Source: Vitis vinifera (Eukaryota > Streptophyta > Magnoliopsida > Vitales > Vitaceae). Taken from it: a stretch of 64,000 nucleotides of DNA. The DNA is taken from assembly GCF_030704535.1 (NCBI RefSeq), contig NC_081815.1:263001-327000 (forward strand), given 5' to 3'. Position 1 is the first letter of the stretch. Each line of letters starts with the position of its first letter. Positions 1 through 12,570 of the stretch are shown here, piece by piece. The position numbers and the translations under genes are program-made. The notes under the pieces were generated by a model that was not told the origin of the DNA, made no database searches, and saw only the letters and a list, made by a program, of their open reading frames with translations.

Positions 1-209
1 CATTGGTTGGGATTTCTTGGACCATCCTTTGGTCAGGAAAGGCTTGCTTACTACATGGAAATCTTGGATAAGAGTTGTTCATTCTCAGTCACCTATGCTA
101 CTTAGTTATTGGTTGTGCCAAAGATTAGATAGAGGCACCTGCAGGGCTGAGGCAAGGATATCCACTTTCACTGTTTCTTAGCTCAGAAAGCTCTCCCCTA
201 CAACCATTG

Positions 210-548
210 TCATCCCACTAAAGAGTAGCCATAAGCCACACCTTCCTCTGCCAGTTGACATGTCAATCCAACATAAGATCCTTGATTGTCCCTACAAGAA
301 CCAATTGAAACCTGAAAATTGCGCCCACTACAACCGAGCTTTACCACAGTACATAGAATACAGTTTGTTGTCTCTTCACTAGATTTACATGGGTTGTGTC
401 TGTTTACAAAGTGTCGTCCCCTCCTCATAAGATGGTCCATCATTAGAATCTTCTCCCGATTAGCTTCCAAGAGAAAGAAACAAGCCCAGGGGTGAAGGCG
501 GGAGCACAGTGGGGAAACCTCATTCGCAAGGAACTGAGCCAGTCTCAC
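210..548 (-). pseudogene. Decayed LINE fragment (reverse-transcriptase zinc-binding region)
   Basis: The minus-strand translation holds a run like the zf-RVT domain at the 3' end of plant L1-type LINE ORF2. An FF-x-L-EA-x-REKIL stretch is followed by DHLMRRGRHFVNRHNPC, then SSEETTNCILC. The family pattern is FFAWEA...[12 protein letters not shown]...NRCYLC...EEET-HLLLHC. One expected Cys is out of phase and nothing upstream continues the reverse transcriptase, so this is a relic. A better preserved copy of the same domain lies at about 26.56-26.81 kb on the same strand. Confidence 0.6.
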
Positions 549-2822
549 GACACAGAGAGAATTGTAAAAAAGACTTCAGCTGGAAATGCCTCAGTTTCTC
601 CCCTCCCAAACAAGATTACCTTCCCTGCCCCTGACAAACTCGCAGATTGAATACACCCCAGAAGTCACAGTTTGTCACACAGACAACCCTGAATCCGTTG
701 CGAACTAAATCATTTTTTTCATTATAAGAAGGTTCGAAAAAATCAACCCACAAATCACGTATAAAGCATGAGGAGGGCAGGACAGGGGCTCACTTATGGA
801 AAAAACAATAATGATGATGTAATACAGAGAAAAGGGACACAACGGCATATGATTAACAAAAGGAATAATCCTGAATGGCAGTAAATTGAATAGAGTTAGA
901 AAACAATTACGAGACTGGAAAATGTTGACAACGATTATGAAAAGAAAAATAAAAGGCAAAGCAATAGAGAGACCTCTAAACCGGATGAAGTGCCGGACCC
1001 ATCTCCAGAAGAAGAAAACGAATGATGGGAACCACCCCTCCCGTTTTTCCGTAGATACCTATGAATCGAACTGGGCCTGCAAACACCCACACCCAATAAT
1101 AAAATATAAAAAAAATGAAATACGAAGAAGAAGAAGAAGAAGAAGAGGGTGGGAGGTGGGATTGTCTAACAAGTTGATGGGGAGAAAAACGCCGGCCTGG
1201 GAACGAGAAGCGCGAGGGTCATCTTCCACAACTTGGGCTTTCAGACAGAGCATCTTGTGCTGGAATCATAGGATGAATGGATCCACTACAAACCCCGGCT
1301 TTCTTATTCTTCTCATACACGACTGTAGCAGCCGCGGGGAGCTGTAGGGTTTTGATACGAAGCCAAAGGGAAACTCCCCACTCTCAGCTTTCCCCTCTGC
1401 ACTCTCCACTCTCACTCTCATTCCCACTCACTCGTAGGTCAATTAGCTTCTTCCCTCACCGACACCAACTACCTCCACCCCATGTCTTTTCCCTCGCCCT
1501 TTTTGTTTTTATTTTTAATTTCCATATTATATTATATCATATTTATATAATTAATAATTGATGTCCTTTCGTTTTTTCTTTTTCTTTTTTTCTACTTATA
1601 ACTCTTCTTTTCTTTTTTTTTCATACTTCGTTCAACAATAAAAACAATCATATACTTCAAAAATCCAAATAATAAGTTTGGATTTTCTTAATGACAAATA
1701 TGAAGCATTTTTTTAATAACAATTATGATATTACTTTTGTTTATCCTGGTCAAAACTCATTCGCAAGTAGCAAATGAAAGTAGAAATGGATAATTTAGTT
1801 CAAATTAATAAATTTGAAGTTGAAGGTTACGAAATGCATGTTTGGTTTCAATTTGTTAAGTAATAAAATTTGAATGAAATTTATCAATTATCCTTTAAAA
1901 AAAATTATTATTGGTTATCTATATACCTTTCTAATTACCAATCTATTAAGTTGGATAAATTATGTCAAATTCACATTTAATCCTCATTAAATTCCTATAT
2001 CAATGTCGATATAGTGAATTTTTTTAATAGACAAATAATAAGAGAATATATATAGAAAGCACTTCACCAAAAGGCAACTAGGTTGAAATGAAGTTTATTT
2101 TTTATTTTTATTTAATTAAACATCTGTATCTAATTTTAGAGGAGTATGAAATGAGATCATCCAAAAAGTTTTACTACAATGGTAAAATTAAATTTAGGGT
2201 ACATTTTGACATATAGTCATAATATATTTTTCCTTTTCTTATACTTATTTTTCAAAAATTATTTTTAAATTAAAGAATAAAAAATATTTTTTTTTATAAT
2301 TTTATAAAAATAAAAGCTTTTCACAGGTTGTTTTTAAAAATAATTTTACACCAATGGCGTTATCGTGAATAACGTTATCCTGTCAAATCCATGCCCAAGG
2401 AAGGCCAAATTCGAATTTTGTTCTAATTATTTTATCCCTACCAGAATCACTCAAGAAAGGCGGGGGCAAAAGGGGAGAAGCGTCCTTTTCTTTCAGAACT
2501 TAAGCAAAAAGACTAACAATGTAGCCACGTCATTGGAAAAAAGGTGCATGGCTTCTATAGATGGGTTTTGTCATTTATGGGGGAAGGAGCCAAGGCAACA
2601 AGTAACAAGTACTACAACAACAAGCTTACTCCATTCCTTTCTTTGATAGATTCGGCTGGGTTTCCCTCTGGAATCCAGTTCTTTGTTGAATCCTTATCCT
2701 GGTGTGATTCCTTCCCTTTCTCTGATAACAGGCATATATTTCCTCATTCAAAACCGGGGCCTTCATATCCCAAAGCACGTAGAGACCCCGGGAAAGGGAT
2801 TCAGATTAAGCAATTAAACAAT
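549..2822. other. Intergenic region upstream of the GH17 gene
   Basis: No gene is seen. There is a GAA microsatellite at about 1124-1147 and a pyrimidine-rich CT stretch at about 1378-1500 that looks like a 5' leader but opens into no coding exon. The DNA is very AT-rich from about 1500 to 2360. The last 300 bases should contain the promoter and leader of the glucanase; no unambiguous TATA box could be assigned. Open frames here (for example 886-1347 and 2365-2646) have low-complexity or untypical composition. Confidence 0.5.
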
Positions 2823-4404
2823 ATGGCTTTGAGTTATTTGGTGTGGATGTTGCTGCTGAGCCTAGTTGGTGGTTTGGGTGTGGAGGGCGTAGGCCTGGCT
2901 TGCAACTGGGGCACAATTTCAACTCATCCCCTCCCACCTGACATAACGGTGAAGCTATTAAAGGACAACGGATTCAATAAAGTGAAGCTATTTGAAGCCC
3001 AACCTGGCGTGCTCAGGGCACTGGGGAATTCTGGTATCCAGGTCATGCTCGGCATACCCAATGACTTCTTAGCACCTCTGGCAAGCAGCGTCGGATTTGC
3101 GGTCAAATGGGTGTCACAAAATGTCTCTACCTATGTATCAAAATATGGGGTTGATATAAGGTAATTGCCAGCTCCCTCTTCAATCTATCTCTATCTATAT
3201 ATATGTAAGGTAATGTACTTATGTACATGCATGTTTTTTTCTGAACTTGATTAAATATTATTCAATATTTTCGTCCAGGTATGTAGCTGTGGGTAATGAG
3301 CCTTTCCTTAAGACCTACAAAGATTCTTTCCTGCAAACAACATTTCCAGCGCTTAAAAATATTCAGGCAGCCCTGATCAAAGCTGGGTTGGGGGAAAAAG
3401 TGAGGGTCACAGTCCCGCTCAACGCAGACGTCTACCAGACTGACAGTGGTCTGCCCTCTGGTGGTGACTTCCGGTCCGACATCCACGCTCTCATGATCTC
3501 CATCATCAAATTCCTCAGTGACAATGATGGTCCCCTCACCATCAACATCTACCCCTTCCTCAGCCTGTATGCAGACCCCCATTTCCCGGTTGACTATGCC
3601 TTCTTCTCTGGCAATTCTACCCCAATAGTTGATGGTTCCATCAGTTACACCAACGTTTTCGAAGCCAACTACGACACCCTCATCTGGGCTCTTGAGAAAA
3701 ATGGTTTCCCCTCCATCCCGGTCATTATTGGGGAGGTCGGATGGCCTACTGATGGTGATTCCAACGCCAACCTGCAGTATGCCAAGAAGTTCAATCAAGG
3801 CCTTGTCAACCGGATCCTGAGAGGACAAGGCACTCCCAAACGCTCCGACGCACCTGACATTTACCTATTTGGACTCCTTGATGAAGATGCCAAGAGCATC
3901 CAACCAGGGAACTTTGAGCGGCACTGGGGTATTTTTTACTTCGATGGAACCGTTAAGTATTCACTGGATCTGGGGAAAAACAAGACTCTGGTCCCTGCAA
4001 AGGGTGTCCGCTATTTGGAGAGGCGATGGTGCGTAATGGCGCCTGAAGCAAACATTGCAGATCCCAACTTGACAGAAAGCATCAACTACGCTTGCACTTA
4101 CGCCGACTGCACAAGTCTTGGATATGGGTCCTCTTGCAGTAGGCTGGACACGAGGAGCAATGCTTCCTACGCTTTCAACATGTACTATCAGACCATGAAT
4201 CACCAGAAAGACTCCTGCAAATTCTCTAACTTATCAGTCATCACATCCATAAATCCCTCTCAAGGTACCTGCCGATTTGAGGTCATGATCGATGTCGGAA
4301 AGCATGACACCAGGGCTACATCTTCATCAGCTGGGGGACTGCAGAATCTAGCCATCAGGGTCATTTTTGTTTTAATATTAATCATTTATGGTGGCGTTTG
4401 CTGA
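2823..4404 (+). CDS. Glucan endo-1,3-beta-glucosidase, GH17 with X8 (CBM43) domain, GPI-anchored type
   Basis: Two exons, 2823-3160 and 3279-4404, with a GT...AG intron of 118 bp that splits an Arg codon. The product is 487 aa. The start is the Met that opens a hydrophobic signal peptide ([17 protein letters not shown]); the frame continues upstream to 2544 but without leader features. The GH17 barrel covers about residues 27-345. The proton donor is Glu120 in AVGNEP and the nucleophile is Glu265 in IIGEVGWPT. The Cys-rich X8 domain begins at Trp363-Cys364 (RRWCVM) and runs to about 447 with its conserved Cys pattern. A Ser/Gly-rich stretch and a hydrophobic tail (about 466-487) predict GPI anchoring. 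The family cleaves callose at the wall or plasmodesmata. It resembles the Arabidopsis glucosidase 5/6-type proteins. All key residues are present and the gene looks functional. It converges with the RPT1 gene downstream. Confidence 0.93.
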
Positions 4405-5056
4405 GTTTCAACAATGTGCTCATGGACCCGGGTATAATTGTATCTAGATTTAAATTAGCTACTTGATATATTTATTTATTCTTCAAATAATGTTGGTTTC
4501 GGGTCGATTTTAATTACTTGATTTCTCAAATATATATGGATGTTGTTAATGTTTCTGTTTTTATTTTTGTACTTCCTTGGTTATTGGTTATTCCTTATTG
4601 ACCAATGAGTATTTCCACCTTCTTAAGACTCCAAAAATACCGGCATGGAAGCTTTCTATCATGTGTTTCGGTGCTCCACGGAAGATATCATATCCGTTTC
4701 TTGCCAAGGCGTGTAAGAAGGAATTCGAAGAACCCTTTTTAAAAATCATTTTACTTTTATAAATTAAATAAAATTCACACGTGAAAAATGGTTTTTTCGA
4801 TTTACATTTATGTATAATGTAAAAGTTTTAAAATAGATATTCTTACTTTTTTTTTTTTTTTTTTATCAAAATCAAAAGCTAGCTTGTCAAATGAGTTCAT
4901 GCATGCCAAAATTAATCAACCAGAAAACGGAGGACCTTAATTGTAAGTTGTAAGAAGTCAGAAGAGCCTAAAATAAAGAGAAACAGTGTCATTTAATCCA
5001 CTAGCTGTGAAGTATTTTTATGTGCAACAAATTAACGACATTATGGAAAAAATCAA
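4405..5056. other. Intergenic region between convergent genes
   Basis: Shared 3' flank of the GH17 gene (+) and RPT1 (-). It is AT-rich and holds a poly-T run at about 4848-4864. No gene is seen. Confidence 0.6.
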
Positions 5057-8000
5057 TCAGTTGTAAATCATGTACTCCGGTGTTGCACTGAACTTGAGGT
5101 GGCCCTTGATGACCTTTTTTATTGAATCAAGGAAATCTCGCTCTGTCACAATCTTCCTACGTGCTCTAATAGCAAACATCCCAGCCTCAGTGCAGACACT
5201 CCTTATGTCAGCTCCTGCATGCAGGAAAAGAGTTTCACTTGAAACACATTTATTGAATAAATTTGCTCATAGCTTTTAAATTAACCAAGCAAAGCATAAG
5301 ATTTGAATATAAAATTGAATGAAGTACTGATCTTGAAAACCATTAATTCAAATAGTAACTAAATCATTCTGGTAAATATTTGATTGGATTCAAATTGCAA
5401 ACCACGAGATTTTAAGGGGTATGTATATATATATATATTTGAAGCGAATTAAATAAATGCACAAATTAAAGCATGCTTTCAATATCAATTTGGCTCCAAG
5501 CATGTGTAACGTTACTGCTTACTAGAACAAGAAATATTAGTTTGTTTCTTCTCGTACTCAAGTTAGAGAATGTCTACTTATGTTCCATGTTTTGCTAATC
5601 CTGTCCACATATATGCATGCTTTGTTCTCATGCAGGATAAGTTCTCTTGCTATAGAGTGGAAACAAATACGATTAATTTAAGATACACTACGTACCAGCA
5701 GGGATCCACAGCCCCCCACTGTATACCGACCATCAATCCATTGGTCCGTAAATAAAATCATGGTATGGAAGCCATAGCCATACAGGCTTGCTCCCGTAAT
5801 AATTATAATTATAATTAAAATTAAAGACAATGGTCTATTTCATGTATAATTAAATTCCCAACCAAACCATTATCAATATGGATTTTTCGTTTTTGTTTAA
5901 AAGGAGCTAGCATATATATGATATTATTTATGATCAGGTGAGAGAAAGACTAGTTGGTTTGAGTTTCACAGCATGCAGTTTCAGTTACTACTTGACAAGC
6001 TTATTTACCAGTAGAGCTGGGGCAAATGCGTGCAAGAAGCTCAAAACGAATATCTCTTTCACAGTTCATAGTTCGAGTGTGGATCTTGAATATTTGTGTC
6101 CCGCTCTTCACATCGGGTAGCCCAAATTCAAGCTTCCGATCTAGTCTCCCAGGACGTAATAGAGCTGGGTCCAGTGTACCAGGTCTTTAAAAGGTCAAAA
6201 TTAAGATAGTGAAAGAAAAAAAACAAATCAATTAAGTTCATTGGCAAAAGAAAGGATTGAAAATTAAGTGGGACATCAACAGTGAATAAGAACTATAGAT
6301 TGGTTTCCAACTAACCTGTTTGTTGCCATCATAACTTTGATGTTTCCTCGAGCATCAAAACCATCAAGCTGATTTACAATTTCAAGCATGGTACGTTGAA
6401 CTTCTCTGTCTCCACCCTTACCATCATCAAAACGTGCACCACCTATGGCATCAACTTCATCAAAAAAGACAATGCAAGCCCTCTTTGAGCGTGCCATCTA
6501 CAGCAAATTAATGCCACAAATGCTGGTTAAATTGTTATTTAATTAAATAGTGAAACATGGAAATATATATTCCTTTACCCGAAAAATCTGTCGGACCATG
6601 CGGGCACCCTCACCAACATATCTTCGAACAAGTTCACTCCCAATAACACGAATAAAACATGCACCAGTTCTATTGGCCACAGCTCTAGCTAAGAGAGTCT
6701 TGCCAGTTCCAGGAGGACCATAAAACAGCACACCCTTGGGAGGTTCGATTCCAAGTTTCTCAAATTTCTCCGGGTGAAGCATGGGCAGCTCAACAACCTC
6801 AAGAAAGGAAATGAACATGTCTTAATCATGTAGTAAGTATGGAGTAGTAAAAATTTAAAACAAAGCTGACATGATGCAGCATCATTAGTTTACAGGATTT
6901 GGACCCTAAACTGAAGTGTTCATATGATTCCAAAAAATTAAGAATTCATTTATTGTTTTGATTAATTTCATTCACAACCTCTAAAGCCTAATTTCATTTA
7001 TTAGTTTTTGTAGATCAAAATATATGGTTAAACATATCCATTTAAAATATTTTTACTTAAAATCTTTTTAAATAATAAGTTTTAAAATTAGAATAAATTT
7101 ATAAAGATGTTAATTGAGGAAATTTAAAACCAATGATAGTAAGATATATTTACACTTCATCTCGAAGGATTTCATTGAAATTAACCCTTCATTATTTTTT
7201 GAAATAAAACAATGGAAGAAGGTACAGACCTCGCGCAGCTTCTCAATCTGCTCTTTACATCCACCAACATCATCATATGTTACATTAGGCTTCTCTTCTA
7301 CTATCAACATTGTTACACTTGGATTAATCTTTGGGGGCAATGGCATCTCAATCTGACGTGTAATTCGATCAATCCTACAATGAGAATGTAGCAACCAAAC
7401 AAAAAGAAATCAATGAAATGGGAAATTTAGTGCATCTCTTCAGAAAAGTACCAAAAACAAAATAACGTTAACAATTTATCTTTAATATAGCTTCATAAAT
7501 ATGAGTTTAACATTACGAAGATTTTTGATAAATTAGCTTAAAAGAATTAATGGCTTGATAACTTAATTTAAATTATTAAATAAATTAAATATATTTGATA
7601 AAATAATTTAATATTACAATTTAAAGTTATTTTAACTTTAAATACTTTTTTAGTTCATTTTATCTATATTAATGAGAGTATATTTTAGAATTATGATTTT
7701 ACATCTATGATTCAATTTTTATAAAAAATATTTTATAGTTATTACAATACTTTAAATATGAATGTTTTTTTTACATAGATTCATCATTTAAAATTAGTAG
7801 ATATAAACATGAGTTAAAATCAATGCAATAAAAATGAGTTAAATTAATGGGGTAAATGTGTAAATTTGACTAGTTAAAATAAATTTTAAATTTATTAAAC
7901 AATTTTAATATTTAATGTAAAAAATAGGAAATAAATTTTAAGTGAACAAGTTAAAATAATTTAACTTAAAGTTAATTAACTTATTAAATAATAAATATTA

Positions 8001-10141
8001 AGTTTTATTAAACATTGATTAAATTTACAAACAATCAATTAATAAATATGTGATTAGAGTTAGCCTAAGCTAGTTAGTGATAGGTTTTAGACTTTGCCTA
8101 TTGTTAGTTAAAAGTTTTAAATTTAATTTAGAATCATAAAATAAAATATAGGGCTCTTTTATAGAAAAATGAAATTAGGATTTTTTTTTTTAATATTGAA
8201 TATGATTTTTTTATAAGAAAGAACAATAGTTTGAGGCTATATATATGCATATATATAACAGAAGGCCTCATGAAAGCAATAGGGATGATGGCTCCTCTCT
8301 CAGCCAGTTTATCAGCTTCCTAGCTTGCTAATCTAGGCTTCCAAAAAGAAGCTAGGAAGCTCGCATCTTCAGGACGATCACTGTCCTCTATAAAAAGCTT
8401 TCGCATGAAGTTAGAACACCTAATTGTCTCACCAGTGAATTAAGGTTTTCTAAATTTCATAATTGAATTAAACTTCATATAATCATTATCAAATACACTC
8501 TAAATATGGAGGTTTTAAACAATTATCTAAAAGCTACTGTCTCGTGATTTCTTACCCTAGATATGTTAAAACCAAATCCTTACTCATAAAATAATGTGTC
8601 TACAAAGTTACATGATTAAAGAAAAAAATAAAAAAAGAATTAATTTAATGAGAACACACAAAAAAGAATAGGATCACCATGTTTTTTGCAAAGAAAATGT
8701 TAAAAGTTGAACAAAGATCATAACATAACATAAAAATCCTAATAACCACACATAAAAAAAAAATGAAGATTTAGAAAGAAAACAGGATGCATACCCAACA
8801 CGCATGCCTTCATCTATATCCGTTTGGGAGACGTTGGCACCCAGTTTGACCACGTACTATGTACAATTACAATATTAAGAAAATATCAGACCTAATGTTA
8901 GCATTTAATGTTTTGTTAAGATATTGTTTAAGTAAATAATAATTTTAGTAAATATTTCTATCATTTGTAATATTTAAAAAAATTTATATTTAAAATATTA
9001 AAAAAAATAGAAATATTTTCTAAAATCACTCACAAACGCACTCTAAAACTCAAGCAATACATTTAAATGCAACTAAGATCCATGCATATTCCCCACCTAA
9101 AAATGTGCATTACACATAAACAAATTAATGTAAATGAAATGGGGAATACAATATAATGAATATGATAATCACAGAGGATAATAATTAGAAAAGAAAAAAA
9201 AAATTCTTTTAAAAAGGCATTGCAAAGAGCGCAGACCGTTGCAGTTGGCTTGACATCTATCATATACTGGGGGTTTTCAGAATTGGGGTTGATTATCCTC
9301 GTGCACCTTGCAACCTAATTTGCAAAATAGTTATTTAATTCTTCAATTAGCACATTTTCTTTTTCATTTAACAAGCCGTGGAAAATTCAGAAAACACACC
9401 CGAAGTGACTTCTCATTCTGCATCATTAGTCTATCAGAAGGAAGATTCCAGTGACTTGGTGGAGCCAAACCAGTGTCAGATTCCGCGCTACCTGTTGCAC
9501 AAACAAAGGTAATTAATTAATGCTACATTAAGCTTGGAGACTGAATGCATTCAAAAAGGAAAGAAAGCAAGCAAAGCATCATATATTCGATACATTTTCC
9601 CAAGCAAATGATTATGATTTAAGTTTTAACCACCCCAGCCTGCAGGACCACCTTCTTCAAGAAAAGGTTCCATATTCAATTATTAGGCCTCTCCAACCGT
9701 GAAACTTCAATTACATAGTTGCATATGTAATAACACCATTATTGATTCTACATTGGCAAAATGCATAGAGCTTAATGCTGATCCTCCCCGTCATTTAACA
9801 ATATTAGGATATATCAAGAAGCTTGACATACCACAAATATCATCCATCTTCTTCACCATTTCCTCGATTTCTTTCTCCACTATTTTTATTCTGTCAGAGT
9901 ATGGTCCTTGGCCCTGCATTAACCATTTCAATCTATCAACAGAAACAAAAAAAAAAAGGCTAAAAGTTCAGTGCAGAGGTTAGTAAAGATGAGCAAATAA
10001 TTGAAGAGCGAAATGAGAAGCAAAATTGGAGTAGGTTGAAGAAAGAGAGACAGATACATAGGTTTTAAGGAGGGCAATGTCGTCTTCATCGAGAGGAGGG
10101 GTTTTCTCGTCCTTGATCTTGTCTTCTCGTTGAGACGCCAT
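5057..10141 (-). CDS. RPT1: 26S proteasome regulatory subunit 7 (RPT1) AAA-ATPase
   Basis: Ten exons on the minus strand: 10058-10141, 9832-9913, 9400-9491, 9237-9314, 8795-8856, 7230-7374, 6579-6797, 6316-6497, 6009-6184 and 5057-5214. Spliced they give 425 aa, the usual RPT1 length, from [13 protein letters not shown] to the C-terminus EYMIYN. The order is an N-terminal coiled coil (about 30-65), an OB-fold region (about 85-150) and the AAA domain. Walker A GPPGTGKT is at 208-215, the pore loop YVGEG follows, and Walker [16 protein letters not shown] has Asp267/Glu268. The second region of homology is [23 protein letters not shown]1 sits in the hexameric base of the 19S particle and unfolds ubiquitinated substrates. 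Compared with the usual plant RPT1 (from memory) several residues differ: [10 protein letters not shown] for [19 protein letters not shown] for GVGGDNEVQ, and NRPGTLD for NRPDTLD. It may therefore be a second, diverged copy. Confidence 0.93.
7500..8045. repeat. Possible AT-rich MITE in the large RPT1 intron
   Basis: The 1.4-kb intron between the fifth and sixth RPT1 exons is far longer than the others. It carries a very AT-rich block whose two ends look like imperfect inverted copies (around 7555-7650 and 7935-8040, both built on TTAATTTAAATTATTAAATAA-like sequence). Such low complexity can mimic inverted repeats, so this is only a candidate non-autonomous element. Terminal repeats and target duplication were not resolved. 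Confidence 0.25.
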
Positions 10142-11439
10142 TGATTTCTTGTCTTCTTCCGTCTTCTTCAGCTTCCCTTACTCCACTTCTTGCTTTTCTT
10201 GCAACCTCAGGATTACTGTTTGGATTCTTTGGAAGTTTGGTATCACAACAAATTACACTTACTGCAATTTGTGAACATCTCCTCTCCAAATCTTTAAATT
10301 AAAAATCATGCCCGTTGTTCAATCGCATGCAAAGGCCCAGTCCGGCCCATGTTCCCAGCGCTTCCCTTTAAATAAATAATAGTAAGTGTCTGATAAAATA
10401 TTAAACACCACTCTTTTAAAATCTACTTGAAATGATTCATAGACTAATATTGAATAAGTGTTTCTTTAAAATAATTATTGGCACCACAACTTAAAAATGT
10501 TTTTATAATAATCATTATTATTATAGAATTTTTTTCTAAAATATGTTTTTTTAAACAAATTTTAGATGGTTTTAAACATCATTTTACCTTCTTTAAAACA
10601 TAAAACAATTTTTTAACTAAGAAAACATTGTTGACAGATTTTTGACAAAAATATATATATAGTTTTTAAAAAAATTTGTTCTATGAACATGTCTTTTTTT
10701 AGAACAAATTTTAGATTCGTTTAAAACAAATTTGAGATGTTTTAAGTCAATTTTTTAAAGAATATTCCGAGTAATAATTAAAAATATGAAAAATAAATTA
10801 AAACCTTGTGCATTGCATGTAAAATCTTCGTGAAGAACATTTCATAAAAAATATTTGGAGTAATAATTAAAAATATGGAAAAATATTTTAAAAACTTTTA
10901 TATTATAGAACATGTCAAGAAAATTGATCTTCTTATTTAAGTTTCAAATATAATTTTATTTCTAAAAGTAACGGAAAAAGGAACTATTGTTAAAAATTGT
11001 TTTTTGGGACTTGTTTCGAAAAAGTTCCCGAAGAGGCCCTGATTGTCCTTCATTCATTTGTAAATATTAAAAGATAATAAGAATGAATGAGAAATTAGAC
11101 TTATTTTTGTCATATTATCATTTTTAATTTGATAATATCTTTTTTACACTTTTTTATATCATATAAACAAAAAATTAAGTTTTCATTGGTACAACTTTTT
11201 AAATAATCAAACCAACTTTTAATAATATTTAAATATCACTCTAATATTTGAATAAAATTCTTACTTATTGATCCAATATTTTTTAACTTGATTTATCCAC
11301 GTTTTAGAGAGAGAAAAAAAAACCCCTTTTTTTTAAATTCTATGTAAAATGTAGATTTTTAGTTCATTGATTTTTTTAAAAAAAAATATCAAATTCATCT
11401 GTATTTTTAATCCAATAGTAATTATTATTATTAAAGAAG
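10142..11439. other. Intergenic region upstream of RPT1
   Basis: The first 100-200 bases should hold the RPT1 leader and promoter. The rest is AT-rich and gene-free. A block containing GAGTAATAATTAAAAATATG occurs twice in direct orientation, starting at 10769 and 10858 with similar flanks. This suggests decayed repeat DNA of unknown family. Confidence 0.45.
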
Positions 11440-11940
11440 ATGTCAAATGCCCCCATGAAAGCTCTCTTCAAATATCAAAGGCATAGCAAACCACATACTT
11501 TGCAATTAGGGATCTTGATTGGGTATAGTTATATTGATTGGTATATCAACTTGGATGAACATATATATGAGAGCAATAAAGAACTCAAATTCATGCAAAA
11601 GTATCTACTATGGAGTAGGTATACATTGTTTGTTCAATCGTTATTAAAATGAGTATTGGCGAGGTTTCTTCATGAGTTTGATATTGTTGAATAGCTTAAT
11701 AAGCTAGTTACTATCTAATGTGACAATATCGATATCAATATCACAACTTTTAACCTACACTATGGTTGAACCAAACACATTAATATAAGATGTCATTTTA
11801 TACGAGACATGGTTACGTATAAGAAGTGGACTTGCACAACATATGGTTGTTGATTCCTTGATTGAACCAACATCAAGAGATGTCTATTAGACTCATGTCA
11901 AGAGTATAAAACTACATAGATTGTGATTTCATTTTGTATC
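11440..11940 (+). pseudogene. Ty1/copia RNase H C-terminal relic
   Basis: Across several frames and stops, the plus strand preserves the order of motifs at the end of copia pol. They are GYSYIDWYINLDEH (like GY-DADWAGDLDERKS), RFLHEFDIV, then CDNIDI and TKHINIRCHFIRDM, followed by a decayed LIEPTSRDVY stretch. Functional copies read CDN-AI...TKHIDIRYHFIRDMV...LTK-L-RDV. Stops and frameshifts make it non-functional. No integrase or reverse transcriptase part was recognised immediately upstream. Confidence 0.65.
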
Positions 11941-12204
11941 GATTTATTGACCATTGAAATTTAACCTTTATTTATTTATGATGTATCATATTTTATTCAT
12001 TATTTGATTCATGTGATTGAAATATTTTTACTTATACAATTGACACATATATAGATTCACCACATAGTTTATATCATAGGTGAAAAGGAATGTAAATGGG
12101 CAAAGATCTTTCCTTTGATGCTTTGTATAGCGTGCAAAGACAAGACAATGAATTTAAAGTGCTTAAATTATATTTTATGTGTTAATTCAATTGACGACTT
12201 GTAT

Positions 12205-12570
12205 CGAACAACATAAATATTGTCCACTCTGAGTTCAAAGAGACTTTCACAGATTTAAAACGTATTTACATAGTTAAAAGAAACTCATATTTATATAGCG
12301 CTAAAAGCTTTCTTCCTTATTCGATGTGAGATATCACAATTACCTCATATGCAGATATAATATCTTCGTTGTGTCCCATAAGATTATTGACTTAGAGCAG
12401 ATAATATTTATATAGTTGAGAACAATTTGTTACAAATGGTATAATAGTTTATCCCTGACCTCGATGTGAAAATTTGTTTAGCCCCGTGAAGGGTGTATAT
12501 TTGTTTAACCCTACAATCTTGTAAGACACAATGAGAATGTTGTGTCTAAATGAGAGGGTGATTGTGATAT
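12205..12570. repeat. Decayed dispersed non-coding repeat
   Basis: The sequence includes ATTGTCCACTCTGAGTTC, TTAAAACGTATTTACATAG and TTCCTTATTCGATGTGAGAT. These resemble a family seen repeatedly in plant genomes (TTGTCCGCTTTGGGC ... TTTTAAAACGCGT ... TTCGATGTGGGA), here with many substitutions. The assignment is from memory of that family. The boundaries and a possible second partial copy up to about 12720 are uncertain. Confidence 0.35.

Noticed and set aside
886-1347. A 153-codon open frame as a gene
   Set aside because: It is a run of basic and repeat-derived residues through a GAA microsatellite, with no recognisable domain or splice context.
2544-2822. An upstream start for the GH17 glucanase
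   Set aside because: The in-frame extension would bury the signal peptide that starts at 2823.
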